Shown: positions 14,547 to 22,800, counted from the first letter of the stretch. The stretch is DNA of 48,759 bases from JAZNQL01 sp045531205 (GCA_045531205.1 JAZSDN010000081.1:1-48759); one strand, 5' to 3'. The notes: generated by a model from the letters alone, not told the origin. Numbers and translations: made by a program.

Positions 14547-14569
14547 AGAGATTCGAACTCCAGGGGAGC
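14547..14569 (-). pseudogene. Fragment resembling tRNA-Ser(GCU) with internal deletion
   Basis: On the minus strand GCTCCCCTG is joined directly to GAGTTCGAATCTCT. Both pieces occur in the tRNA-Ser(GCU) gene at 14148-14239, separated there by about 31 nt (the 3' part of the anticodon arm, the variable arm and the start of the T-stem). This looks like a deleted, inverted remnant and could mark an old integration or recombination event. Chance similarity is possible given the short length. Confidence 0.4.
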
Positions 14570-14593
14570 ATTTACGTTGTCTTTCTTTACCAC

Positions 14594-14634
14594 AAAAAGA
14601 GATAATTTTACTGTCGGTAAAATTATCTCTTTTT
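14594..14634 (-). terminator. Terminator of the SLH/stalk operon
   Basis: A 17-bp stem AAAAAGAGATAATTTTA / TAAAATTATCTCTTTTT around loop CTGTCGG, ending on the minus strand in TTTTTG. It serves the SLH gene that stops at 14680. Confidence 0.85.
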
Positions 14635-14679
14635 CAGTTGTTATATTTGCCTTGCAGCAAGTTATTTTGTTATGCAGTT

Positions 14680-15321
14680 TTATTTAGCTTGATTAAGTAA
14701 AATGCGGCAAGTTATAAGCTCTGTTCCGTTTTCGCCGTTCATTATTTGGTATTCTTCGTTTTTGCCAAACGAAGTTTGTTGCATAACCGGTATATCAAGT
14801 GCATTACTTATTAAAATTGCAACATCTTTTCTTAAGGCAACGCTTTCGTTTTTTATTGACAACGATTCAGTTAAACCTAATTGTGTTGCTGTCATAACAT
14901 ACCCATTAGGATAACCGCCCCTTGCATCTGCCATGGGACTGTATCCTAACATAGTTACAAGCATTTTGATAATTTCGTTATAAGTAATCTCATCTTCAGG
15001 CTTGAAATTGCCGTTTTCGTCATCAATAATACCCACAGTTTTAGCACTATTGATATATTTGATAGCCCAGTGATTTTGAGGAACATCGTTAAAAAACTTA
15101 TTGTCATTTGAAGAAATATCAATATTCCCTAAACAACAAAGCATTTTAACCGTTTCTGCTCTTGTTATGCTATCATTTAGCCTTAAATCTCCCTTTTCAT
15201 CTCCCACCATTATTCCGTAAGAATACAGGTCTGCTTGTTGCTCTTTTGTTAGTTCTGTTGCACTGCAAACTATCGACATCAGCATAAAAATTGCCACCAA
15301 TAAACAAATTACTTTTTTCAT
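14680..15321 (-). CDS. Small secreted SLH-domain protein
   Basis: This 213-residue exported protein has a signal peptide (1 to about 22, cleavage near CSA). Nearly all the rest is three SLH-type motifs: one ending ITRAETVKMLCCLG, a second from FFNDVPQNHWAIKYIN to GYSP, and a third GGYPNGYVMTATQLGL...VALRKDVAILISNAL. It should bind the cell wall noncovalently, but it carries no other recognisable domain beyond about 30 residues at the C-terminus. It is the second gene of a two-gene operon with the stalk-domain protein and shares with it an identical TATAGGAGTGATTAAAATG start region. The start is taken at the ATG, 8 bp after AGGAG; an in-frame GTG three codons earlier overlaps that ribosome site and is unlikely. 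Confidence 0.85.
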   Translation of the reverse strand: MKKVICLLVAIFMLMSIVCSATELTKEQQADLYSYGIMVGDEKGDLRLNDSITRAETVKMLCCLGNIDISSNDNKFFNDVPQNHWAIKYINSAKTVGIIDDENGNFKPEDEITYNEIIKMLVTMLGYSPMADARGGYPNGYVMTATQLGLTESLSIKNESVALRKDVAILISNALDIPVMQQTSFGKNEEYQIMNGENGTELITCRILLNQAK

Positions 15322-15350
15322 TTTAATCACTCCTATAATTTTTTACTTTT

Positions 15351-16421
15351 TCAATGTGCTATTTCGGTAAGGCGCAATTCTAAAAGCCCAAAGTTTTCTA
15401 TTTGTAAGGTTACGGTTTCTCCAAGTTTTGCGTTTAAATTTTTTATTTTTCCTTCCTTATTTGTAATAAATTCTTCATTGTTGCACATAACTGTAAACAC
15501 AGCAGTAATTTCACTTTCTGTCACAGAATTTATTGCATTGCTTGTAAGAGTATATTTATTTTCTCCAATACTAAATTCTCCTGTTATCTGTATATCTGCT
15601 TTTTCCTTATTAAACTCAATACCAAACAAGCCTGATGCTTTTTCTCCGTCAAGAGAAAGTGCATCAAACATCATAAACGAAATATTTTCTTCTGTTTTCT
15701 CTTCGAGCTTTTCGGCAAATACAGCTTTTAAATTATAATCATATTCTTGTGTATGTAATATAATTTCAGTATCGGTTACAGTTATTTTTCCCGAAAGTTT
15801 TTCATATTTTGTTTTATCATTTATAGTAACTTTAAAGTATCCGTCAATTTGATTTTTGGTAGATGATATGGTTTCTGTAAGTTCTATTTTACAAAGAGCA
15901 TAATCAGCCAAGCCTCCGTTATTGCATTTTAAATCCGCAAGAAATTCGGCATTCTTTGTGCCTTCTGTCCAGGAAAGTGTGATGTTTCCTTTTATATCTT
16001 CCTCATTATAGCCCGAAATCTGCAAAATCTTTTTTGTTGTTATATCCCTTGTTTCCCCCGGTTTTTCAGGTTGCTCTGCTTTGGGAGTTTCAGGCTTTTC
16101 TGTAATTTCTTCATCTAAAGTTTCGGTTTTTTTAGGCTCTGTTAAATATACGCTGTTTGTTTCAGCGTCCCATACAACATCTTTTCCTATTGCTTCGCCT
16201 ACTGCACGAACTGGCAGATATGTAGTCCCATTATATATAAAGGGTTCTACTTTAGTTCCGTTAACATCTTTAGGCTCTATTTGTGTTCCGTCAACAAAAA
16301 TTTTAATGTTTGAATAAAAGGCTTCAATAAATTTACTCTCATTTTTTGCAATTGCCGCTCCGCCTGTTAAAACTGCTCCAATTAAAATTCCTGCTGCCAA
16401 GCCTTGCATCTTTTGTTTCAT
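15351..16421 (-). CDS. Secreted protein with copper-amine-oxidase-N (stalk) domain
   Basis: This 356-residue exported protein has a hydrophobic N-terminus (about 8-27). It is followed by a copper amine oxidase N-terminal-like stalk domain (about 38-95), recognised by FVDGTQIEP, YNGTTYLPVRAVGEAIGKDVVWD and TNSVYL. Then come a Pro/Glu/Lys linker (about 97-130) and a C-terminal region of alternating beta strands without known family. Stalk domains of this kind are common in Clostridia surface proteins and are not catalytic. The gene is transcribed from the consensus promoter at 16471-16499 and is followed after 29 bp by the SLH gene. The start is the ATG after AGGAG; the GTG nine bases earlier is too close to the ribosome site. 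Confidence 0.82.
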   Translation of the reverse strand: MKQKMQGLAAGILIGAVLTGGAAIAKNESKFIEAFYSNIKIFVDGTQIEPKDVNGTKVEPFIYNGTTYLPVRAVGEAIGKDVVWDAETNSVYLTEPKKTETLDEEITEKPETPKAEQPEKPGETRDITTKKILQISGYNEEDIKGNITLSWTEGTKNAEFLADLKCNNGGLADYALCKIELTETISSTKNQIDGYFKVTINDKTKYEKLSGKITVTDTEIILHTQEYDYNLKAVFAEKLEEKTEENISFMMFDALSLDGEKASGLFGIEFNKEKADIQITGEFSIGENKYTLTSNAINSVTESEITAVFTVMCNNEEFITNKEGKIKNLNAKLGETVTLQIENFGLLELRLTEIAH

Positions 16422-16454
16422 TTTAATCACTCCTATAAATTTTTACTCATTGCA

Positions 16455-16473
16455 ATTGAGTTTATGCTCAATT
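16455..16473. promoter_or_regulatory. Inverted repeat at the start of the stalk/SLH operon (possible operator)
   Basis: ATTGAG-TTTATG-CTCAAT lies across and just downstream of the -10 element of the minus-strand promoter. A repressor bound here would block transcription. The divergently transcribed XRE regulator is a natural candidate to bind it, but this is inference. Confidence 0.45.
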
Positions 16474-16499
16474 ATATCAAGTTTTAATTTATTTGTCAA
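16471..16499 (-). promoter_or_regulatory. Promoter of the stalk/SLH operon
   Basis: Minus-strand TTGACA (16499-16494), 17 bp, TATAAT (16476-16471): perfect consensus. Confidence 0.88.
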
Positions 16500-16552
16500 T
16501 AGTTTATAATAACATTGTACAATTTAGTAATTATTTGATAGGAATGAGTAAG

Positions 16553-16792
16553 ATGTTAAGTGAAAACGAATACAAAGAAATACTACTTGATATAGGCTTA
16601 AAAATAGGTTATTATAGAAGAAAGGCAGGAATGACACAGGCAGAGCTTGCCGAACATACAGATATGACATTATCGTATATAAGTCAACTGGAATCCCCTA
16701 ATCTGCCCTATTGTCCGTCTGTAAAAGCTTTGTTTACAATTGCAAAAGCACTTGGAATTAAAGCAAGCAAGTTAATAGATACAGATGATTAA
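16553..16792 (+). CDS. Small XRE-family helix-turn-helix regulator
   Basis: This 79-residue protein is almost entirely a Cro/C1-type helix-turn-helix domain (YYRRKAGMTQAELAEHTDMTLSYISQLE), with the usual third helix region around SVKALFTIAKALGIKASKLI. There is no second domain, so it probably acts as a dimeric repressor. The start is set at the ATG 9 bp after AGGA. Earlier ATG codons exist in the frame, but one directly follows the AGGA and the others lack a ribosome site. It is divergent from the stalk/SLH operon, with the two promoters in the same 100-bp interval. Target and signal are unknown. Confidence 0.85.
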   Translation: MLSENEYKEILLDIGLKIGYYRRKAGMTQAELAEHTDMTLSYISQLESPNLPYCPSVKALFTIAKALGIKASKLIDTDD

Positions 16793-16841
16793 ATACGCAC
16801 TTTTTAGTCTTTTTTTGCATAATTAAATTCAGAAAATAATA

Positions 16842-16872
16842 AATATCCACCCTGCGGGGTGGATATTATTTT
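16842..16872. terminator. Bidirectional terminator between XRE gene and esterase gene
   Basis: An 11-bp perfect stem AATATCCACCC/GGGTGGATATT with loop TGCG (16842-16867), flanked by A-rich sequence on the left and T-rich sequence on the right. It lies between two convergent genes. Confidence 0.75.
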
Positions 16873-16902
16873 ACTATTCTTTCATATATGATTCTATTTG
16901 TG

Positions 16903-17757
16903 TCATAATATGTTCTCTGCAAATAATTTGCCGAGCTTTATAACTGATTCACTGTCGTAGTGATATAAGTCAGGCTCTTCAATGGGTTCATATTGTGTGG
17001 TTAAGCCGTTTTCAATAGTGTCAATGTAAATAAAGTTATTGTGATTTTCTGCGTATTCCTTTTTGAATTCATTCATTTTTTCATAACAATTCCACACGGT
17101 TGAAATGCCGGCATCAACAAATACGCACCCATTAAGATATTCAGAAAATTCCTTTTTAAAATCATTTATGAAATTATCAAAATAAACAGGGTAATTATTT
17201 ACGTCTTCCGGCAAAGCGGCATCGCTTTCACCTTGCATCCAACAAAAACCGATTATTTCAGGGATGTATCCTTTTTCTTTCAGATATTCAATACTGTCGC
17301 GGAGTACGCTGACGAGTCCGTTATAGCACCAGCCCGATTTTATTAAAGGTTTGCCATTTAAAAATGCATCAAGAAAACCTCTGTATTCATTTTTAAACTC
17401 TTTAACATTATAATAACCGCCACTTGATGGAGACAAAAAGTCGCGTTTTAAACTTGCTCCGCCTACTGCAAATTTCACTATAAAAAATTCTTCGCCGGGG
17501 AATTTCCCACTCAAGTATTCAGCTATACCTATTTCGGGACCGATAGTGTCTTTATCCACCTCGGTGCAGCCCGGGATTGTCATAGTAAAACCATCGCTTT
17601 TTTTATCGTGAGAATAATAATTGATTTTAATATTCTTATAACCATTAAGAAATTCTTCTATTTTATCAGCCATAAAATGTCTTTTTAAACATTTTACATG
17701 ACCTACACCGACGGCATTAGACTGTCCTGACAACACAATTATTTTTGCTTTTCTCAT
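16903..17757 (-). CDS. SGNH-type carbohydrate esterase (sialate O-acetylesterase-like, SASA family)
   Basis: This 284-residue protein is of the SASA/CE6-like esterase group, which removes acetyl groups from sugars. The GQSNA block (near residues 10-14) carries the nucleophile serine. FAVGGASL and CWMQGESDA supply oxyanion-hole residues. The Asp-x-x-His of the triad is seen in DLYHYDSES near the C-terminus. There is no signal peptide, so the enzyme is predicted to be intracellular, which is unusual next to a large exported protein. It starts 11 bp after the stop of that gene, preceded by GAGGGG, and probably shares its transcript. The exact substrate is unknown. Confidence 0.85.
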   Translation of the reverse strand: MRKAKIIVLSGQSNAVGVGHVKCLKRHFMADKIEEFLNGYKNIKINYYSHDKKSDGFTMTIPGCTEVDKDTIGPEIGIAEYLSGKFPGEEFFIVKFAVGGASLKRDFLSPSSGGYYNVKEFKNEYRGFLDAFLNGKPLIKSGWCYNGLVSVLRDSIEYLKEKGYIPEIIGFCWMQGESDAALPEDVNNYPVYFDNFINDFKKEFSEYLNGCVFVDAGISTVWNCYEKMNEFKKEYAENHNNFIYIDTIENGLTTQYEPIEEPDLYHYDSESVIKLGKLFAENIL

Positions 17758-17768
17758 AATAACCCCTC

Positions 17769-20700
17769 TTATTTTTTTACAACTGTGTATGTTCCGTCAT
17801 TGTTTTCAATAACATTATATAATTCACTGTTAACATACTCGCTTACATCAACATTAAATGTACCGCCTGCGATTATTAAGCCTTTATTAGCATCGACATT
17901 GAAGTCTTTGAAAGTACCGTCAAGAATTACAACAGATGTAGCAGAAAGACTTTCGAATGTAATTTTTTCGAATGTTCCGCCTGCAATGGTGAGGTCTGTA
18001 TTTCTGCCCGAAATTTTGGTTTCACCATTATAGGTACCGCCTAAAATACCGCCAGAAATTCCGTCAACTTCCCCATCACATGCGTTGCTTAAGGATAATT
18101 TTCCGTTTATTACAATTCCTTCTTCAAAGAAGATTTTGGGTTTCTCTACTATTGTATCGGGGGTGCTTACATTTTTGCTTGTTGTAAAGCCGTTGCGGAG
18201 AATCAGATAACCGCCTCTTGTCTGAATTGAGGTTGTAATTTCGTCTGCTGATTCAATGGTTCCGTATGTGTTACTTGCAAGGAGATAATAGCTTGATGAT
18301 TTATATCCTTTTATTACAAGCTTCCCTTCGTAGCAATGCATTGCTACATTAGAGGTATCAAATTCAACATCGCCTGATACGGTAACGGTTTTTCCGTCAT
18401 AGATATAAATTCCGTGAGTTTTTGCATTAAATTTTCCGCCTGAAATTTCGGTATCGGCATATACTTTTAATGCTTCTGTTGTATCATATTTATCGCCAAA
18501 GGTTCCTCCGTTTATTTCAAATCTGCCGGTTGTTTCGTAAATATCATAATAGTCAACCGTGCTTTTACCAATATATGTTCCTCCGTTTATTGTTGCAATG
18601 CCGTCTGTAGTAAAGGTTGTTGTACCGTTAACTATATTACCTTCGTTTACTGTAAGTAAATTTTTCCCTGCAAAAGTAGCGTCACGATCTACTTTTACAT
18701 TTGAAACTGTAAGGTCACCTGCATTTATGCCTAAATTATCTTTTACATACATATCCGAAACACTTACTTTTCCTGTTCCTCCGCTTATGTTGATAACGCT
18801 GTAACTGCTGTTTTGACCATAAGTTCCGCCTGTTATATTTACTGTTCCGTTTGGTGTAACGCTTGCGGAGAAGGAATAAAATTCACCGCCGTTTACTGTG
18901 AGCTTATGAACCTTGCTGCTTTGTGAAAAGCCTTTTTGGAATGTAACGTTATTCAATATAACCTCTTCGGTTGCACTGCTTGAAAATTTTTCTGCATAGG
19001 TACCGCCGTTCAGTTTGAGAACGCCTGTTCCACCATAACTGAATGTATTTAAATTTACGGGGTTTTCGTTTGTATGATTTACTGTAAAGTACTCGCTTCC
19101 ACTTGCGGCAATTTTGATATTTTGTGCTCCGTTTACTGTAACATTATTACAGCTTGTTATTGAAAGCGTCTGGTTTTCGGAAGTAATGTTATTAAGCTCT
19201 ACTTCTTTTATCGAGTTTATTTTGGAGTAGCTTCCAATTGAACAGTTTGTTACTTTCAAAACATCGGAATAATTTGCATCCATATACTGAATACTGCAAT
19301 TTTCCATATAAAGCTTTGATTTTGTTGCTGTTGATATTTTTGTGGTAACGGCTGTATTTTTTATTGTAAGGCTTGATACATTTCCTCTGAAATATACTTC
19401 CCCAATGCTTCCGCCACCGCTGCCGTCAACTATAATGTCGCCTGTGCCTATTTCAAGTTTGTCGATTTTATGTCCGTTCAAATAAATTGTAGCTACACTG
19501 TCAGATGCTGTTCCTGCTGTTGTCATATCCTGTGTAAGTCTTACAGACTGCCCGTTTCTTATATTGTTTGAGAACTCGGTTGATGTTGCTACATCTACAT
19601 ATTCTTTTTTAGTACATACTGTACAGGTTCCGTCTACATGATTGTGCTGAATATAAGGAATTTCTTCTGTAAACTGTGTAGTACACGCTGTACAAGTATA
19701 AGTCTTTATTCCTTTTGCTGTACAGGTTGCTGCCTGTGTGACTGTACCTTCATTTTTTGTATGGGCAAGCATAGGAATTGTTTTTGTTTTTATTGTGGTT
19801 TTGCATCTTGTGCAAATCTGCGCCTTTGTTCCTTCTTGTGTGCAGGTTGCCGCCTTTACAACGTCATAACCAACATCGGTTGTATGACCGAGTGATGATA
19901 AAGCGGTCTTTTTCTCGTATGTACAATTATCTCTTGTACACATAAAGTAATTATATCCCCCTGCTGTACAGGTGGGCTTATCTATTCTTGTGGGTTCGGT
20001 TGGGTATGAATGTGTAAGTTTGTATACCGTCTGGTTATCCTCGTGTCCGCAAAGCTCGCAGTATGCGGTGCGTATTCCTGTTGAAGAACAGGTGGGCGGT
20101 GTTGTTGTGTTGTACATTCCGTATCTGTGGGAAGAGCCGGGTGCTATTTCAAAGTCACAGTCTGTACATTTACCGCCTGTTGTGCATGAGAAGTCTTTTG
20201 AAAATTTGTGTTCTTTTGGGTCTACTTTATTTTGACAGTTTGCACATTCATACCAATGGTCGTAAGAGCCGTAATTTATATTACCTGTTAATTCGTGAGG
20301 CAAGGGTTTTGTGTACAATATTCTTGAGTGAGATGAACCTGAAACCTTGCAAACATAAGCGTACGAGCCACCGCTTTCGCACGAAGCTTCTGATATTGTC
20401 TGAATTTCATCCCATTTACATATATGATTTATTGCAAAGTTGTTTTTGGTTACATTCTGCGGGGTACTTTCAAGGTCTGTTGTAACAAAAATACTGCTTC
20501 CGTTGATGTTTACGTTGTTTAAGGTGTTTACAATTACTTCTACAGAATTTGTTTCTTCAACATCTATTTCTATGCTGTTTTCAGTTTCTTCGCTGACCTC
20601 AATAAAAGGAGCAACACGGGAATCAACTGTAACGTCTGCCGTTGTTACTATTTTGTCAACTACTGAAATGTAATCATCTGTATCAATAATTGATTCTGTT

Positions 20701-21299
20701 AACACTTCAACTTTTGATAAATGTGTATTTGTAAGGTTTAATCTGGGTGCTTGTCCTGATGCCTTATTCATAATAACCTTACCGTTAATTGTACAGTTAT
20801 TAAGATTTACCGAGTTTGAGCCGCCGCCCAATACAGTAAGGTTTCCTCTTATTGTAACATTTTCGAGTGTTACATCTCCATCTGCCACACTTGGGGCTAT
20901 GGTAATATTTTTATATGTACCTTCCTTTACTGTTTGGGGTGTTGTTATTTCTAAATCAACAACATTCAAAACTGCTACTGCCTTGGTTTTGCAGGCAGGA
21001 GTTATATTTTTAAGGCTTTTCCATACAAAAATTTTTGCTTTGTCTGCTTTTTGTGCAAATATTTCTGTTTCAAATCTGCTTTCTGCATTTTTTGAAATGG
21101 CTACCCCTGTCATTTCATCGCCGTTATACAAAGCGACTACTACAACTGCATCGTCTTGTGCATTTTTAATGGTAATATCGGCAAGATATTTCCCTTCGCC
21201 TATACGCTCTACCGTTCCTGTTGCTGTAGTAGTTTGGGCAAAAACCGGCAAGCTACAAATAATAAAACATAATAAAACTGTGCAAAAAAATTTTTTCAT
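17769..21299 (-). CDS. Large secreted protein with Cys/His repeats and beta-helix repeats
   Basis: This 1176-residue exported protein has a signal peptide of about 21 residues (cleavage near VFA). An N-terminal beta-rich part to about 290 contains a stretch of ordered strands (TLENVTIRGNLTVLGG). From about 295 to 560 there are five or so repeats of roughly 45 residues with paired Cys-x-x-Cys and a Gly-His-containing turn (for example AATCTAKGIKTYTCTACTT). These recur in gut Clostridia surface proteins and may bind metal or form disulphides. From about 590 to the end are many short repeats of the right-handed beta-helix type with asparagine-rich turns and GGTF/GGTY signatures. There is no SLH, LPXTG or dockerin anchor. 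The start is the ATG 8 bp after GGAGG. Function is unknown; a polysaccharide-binding or adhesive role is likely. Confidence 0.82.
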   Translation of the reverse strand: MKKFFCTVLLCFIICSLPVFAQTTTATGTVERIGEGKYLADITIKNAQDDAVVVVALYNGDEMTGVAISKNAESRFETEIFAQKADKAKIFVWKSLKNITPACKTKAVAVLNVVDLEITTPQTVKEGTYKNITIAPSVADGDVTLENVTIRGNLTVLGGGSNSVNLNNCTINGKVIMNKASGQAPRLNLTNTHLSKVEVLTESIIDTDDYISVVDKIVTTADVTVDSRVAPFIEVSEETENSIEIDVEETNSVEVIVNTLNNVNINGSSIFVTTDLESTPQNVTKNNFAINHICKWDEIQTISEASCESGGSYAYVCKVSGSSHSRILYTKPLPHELTGNINYGSYDHWYECANCQNKVDPKEHKFSKDFSCTTGGKCTDCDFEIAPGSSHRYGMYNTTTPPTCSSTGIRTAYCELCGHEDNQTVYKLTHSYPTEPTRIDKPTCTAGGYNYFMCTRDNCTYEKKTALSSLGHTTDVGYDVVKAATCTQEGTKAQICTRCKTTIKTKTIPMLAHTKNEGTVTQAATCTAKGIKTYTCTACTTQFTEEIPYIQHNHVDGTCTVCTKKEYVDVATSTEFSNNIRNGQSVRLTQDMTTAGTASDSVATIYLNGHKIDKLEIGTGDIIVDGSGGGSIGEVYFRGNVSSLTIKNTAVTTKISTATKSKLYMENCSIQYMDANYSDVLKVTNCSIGSYSKINSIKEVELNNITSENQTLSITSCNNVTVNGAQNIKIAASGSEYFTVNHTNENPVNLNTFSYGGTGVLKLNGGTYAEKFSSSATEEVILNNVTFQKGFSQSSKVHKLTVNGGEFYSFSASVTPNGTVNITGGTYGQNSSYSVINISGGTGKVSVSDMYVKDNLGINAGDLTVSNVKVDRDATFAGKNLLTVNEGNIVNGTTTFTTDGIATINGGTYIGKSTVDYYDIYETTGRFEINGGTFGDKYDTTEALKVYADTEISGGKFNAKTHGIYIYDGKTVTVSGDVEFDTSNVAMHCYEGKLVIKGYKSSSYYLLASNTYGTIESADEITTSIQTRGGYLILRNGFTTSKNVSTPDTIVEKPKIFFEEGIVINGKLSLSNACDGEVDGISGGILGGTYNGETKISGRNTDLTIAGGTFEKITFESLSATSVVILDGTFKDFNVDANKGLIIAGGTFNVDVSEYVNSELYNVIENNDGTYTVVKK

Positions 21300-21331
21300 A
21301 AAGACAACCTCCATAAAAAGTCACTTTGAGT

Positions 21332-21360
21332 ATTGTACCACCATATAATATTTATTTCAA
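21332..21360 (-). promoter_or_regulatory. Promoter of the beta-helix protein/esterase operon
   Basis: Minus-strand TTGAAA (21360-21355), 17 bp, TACAAT (21337-21332), 32 bp upstream of the start codon. Confidence 0.75.
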
Positions 21361-21388
21361 GTGTTTTTTCTGTTTTTTATTTATATGC

Positions 21389-21417
21389 TTGACTTATTTT
21401 TTATGTAACTGTATAAT
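21389..21417 (+). promoter_or_regulatory. Promoter of the small RNA candidate
   Basis: TTGACT (21389-21394), 17 bp, TATAAT (21412-21417). No coding sequence follows on the plus strand; instead a structured segment ending in a hairpin does. Confidence 0.75.
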
Positions 21418-21422
21418 CTGCC

Positions 21423-21620
21423 GTTAAAACGTTTTATATCGAAAGGATTTTTTTGGAAGAGAATCCAAAATCCCAAGGTCCATTTTATGAAGCTTGTCGA
21501 AAATATTGCTCACGTTGTGAGTGAGCACAGGCATAAATTCTTCCCCCAAAAAAGCTACAAGGTGTTTAACAAAATTGTACAATAATAAAAAAGCTAACTG
21601 AAATCAGTTAGCTCCTTTTA
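21423..21620 (+). ncRNA. Structured small RNA candidate, about 195 nt (6S RNA-like)
   Basis: The region lies between a good promoter and a terminator hairpin and has no reading frame. It can fold into a long interrupted rod: GTTAAA near the 5' end with TTTAAC, TTTTTTGGAAGA with TCTTCC(ccc)AAAAAA, TTTATG with CATAAA, GCTTGT with ACAGGC, and a tip GCTCAC/GTGAG-GAGC. A large unpaired 5' segment (around CCAAAATCCCAAGGTCC) would form a central bubble. Size and shape suit 6S RNA of Firmicutes. A competing local hairpin (TTTTGGA/TCCAAAA) exists. Identity needs a covariance-model search. Confidence 0.5.
21592..21613. terminator. Convergent terminator for guaA and the small RNA
   Basis: AGCTAACTG/CAGTTAGCT, 9 bp, loop AAAT. 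On the minus strand it is followed by TTTTTTATT (strong, for guaA). On the plus strand it is followed by CCTTTTATT (weaker, for the small RNA). Confidence 0.85.
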
Positions 21621-21712
21621 TTACAATGGGAAAACAGTATCATATTAGCATCATTACAGTTTTCAAAGTCCCAAAAAGCCTTATTGTAAAGCACTTTCGA
21701 GGGTTTGATTAC

Positions 21713-22693
21713 TTACTCCCACTCGATTGTGCCTATGGGTTTGGGAGTGAGGTCGAGTAAAACGCGGTTGATGCCTTCTACTTCGTTTGTGATTCTTGCA
21801 GTTATATGATGTAAAAGTTCGTAGGGAATTTCTTCTATAGTTGCTGTCATTGCGTCAACTGTATTTACGGCACGGATGATTGCTGGCCAGCCTTCGTAAC
21901 GCTTATCGTCTTTTACGCCTACGCTTTTAAAATCAGGAACTGCAATAAAATACTGCCAAACTTTTCCTGCAAGACCGTTTTTGTCAAATTCTTCACGCAA
22001 AATTGCGTCTGCTTCTCTTAAAGCGTGAAGTCTGTCACGGGTAATTGCACCAAGGCAACGTACGCCGAGACCGGGGCCGGGGAAAGGCTGACGGTAAACC
22101 ATTTCGTCAGGAAGTCCCAATGCGCTTCCTACAACTCTTACCTCGTCTTTATAGAGAAGTTTAATGGGTTCTACAAGCTGCATTTCCATATCCTCGGGAA
22201 GTCCGCCTACGTTGTGGTGGGCTTTTACTCCATCACTTTCTAAAATATCAGGATAAATTGTTCCCTGTGCAAGGAATGAAACGTCTGTTATTTTTGCAGC
22301 TTCTTCATCAAATACTTTAATAAATTCTCCACCTATGATTTTTCTTTTCTTTTCGGGTTCTGCAACGCCTGCGAGTAAATCAAGGAAGCGGTCGGTTGCA
22401 TCTACATATATAAGATTTGCATCAAGTCCGTTTTTAAATACTTCTATTACCTGTTCGCTTTCGCCCTTTCTCATAAGTCCGTGATTAACGTGCACGCATA
22501 CAAGCTGTTTGCCTATTGCCCTAATTAAAAGTGCTGCTACAACAGAGGAATCTACTCCGCCTGAAAGTGCAAGCAATACCTTTTTATTGCCTACTGTTTT
22601 CTGAATATCGGCTACCTGTTCTTTAATAAATTCATCCGCTAATGCTTTGGTTGTTATTCTCTGCATTGAGTCTGGTCTTTTGTTACTATCCAT
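21713..22693 (-). CDS. guaA: GMP synthase ATP-pyrophosphatase subunit (stand-alone C-terminal part)
   Basis: This 326-residue enzyme activates XMP with ATP and transfers ammonia to make GMP. The ATP-PPase loop is ALSGGVDSSVV (Ser44 to Ser50). The C-terminal XMP-binding/dimerisation domain is complete through RQPFPGPGLGVR and the final KPIGTIEWE. The usual N-terminal class I glutamine amidotransferase domain of about 190 residues is absent. The gene begins with its own AGGAGG and promoter, so it is a natural two-subunit form as in archaea, not a truncation. The amidotransferase partner, if any, is not in this window, and direct ammonia use is possible. A strong terminator follows. Confidence 0.94.
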   Translation of the reverse strand: MDSNKRPDSMQRITTKALADEFIKEQVADIQKTVGNKKVLLALSGGVDSSVVAALLIRAIGKQLVCVHVNHGLMRKGESEQVIEVFKNGLDANLIYVDATDRFLDLLAGVAEPEKKRKIIGGEFIKVFDEEAAKITDVSFLAQGTIYPDILESDGVKAHHNVGGLPEDMEMQLVEPIKLLYKDEVRVVGSALGLPDEMVYRQPFPGPGLGVRCLGAITRDRLHALREADAILREEFDKNGLAGKVWQYFIAVPDFKSVGVKDDKRYEGWPAIIRAVNTVDAMTATIEEIPYELLHHITARITNEVEGINRVLLDLTPKPIGTIEWE

Positions 22694-22752
22694 TCGCTGT
22701 TCCTCCTGATTGTTTAATTTTTAAACAAAGTATACATTTTTATTATTCTGTT

Positions 22753-22781
22753 ATTATACAGCAGTATGTTAAATTTTTCAA
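22753..22781 (-). promoter_or_regulatory. Promoter of guaA
   Basis: Minus-strand TTGAAA (22781-22776), 17 bp, TATAAT (22758-22753). The 50-nt leader is too short for a purine riboswitch. Confidence 0.8.
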
Positions 22782-22800
22782 GTACTTTATTAAAAAAATA

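Noticed and set aside
19638..20485. Cysteine-rich plus-strand frames inside the beta-helix gene
   Set aside because: Antisense to the Cys/His repeat region of a clear coding sequence; no start signals.
21713..22693. guaA as a truncated pseudogene
   Set aside because: It has a proper AGGAGG, promoter and terminator and begins cleanly at the ATP-PPase domain, so it fits a natural two-subunit enzyme.
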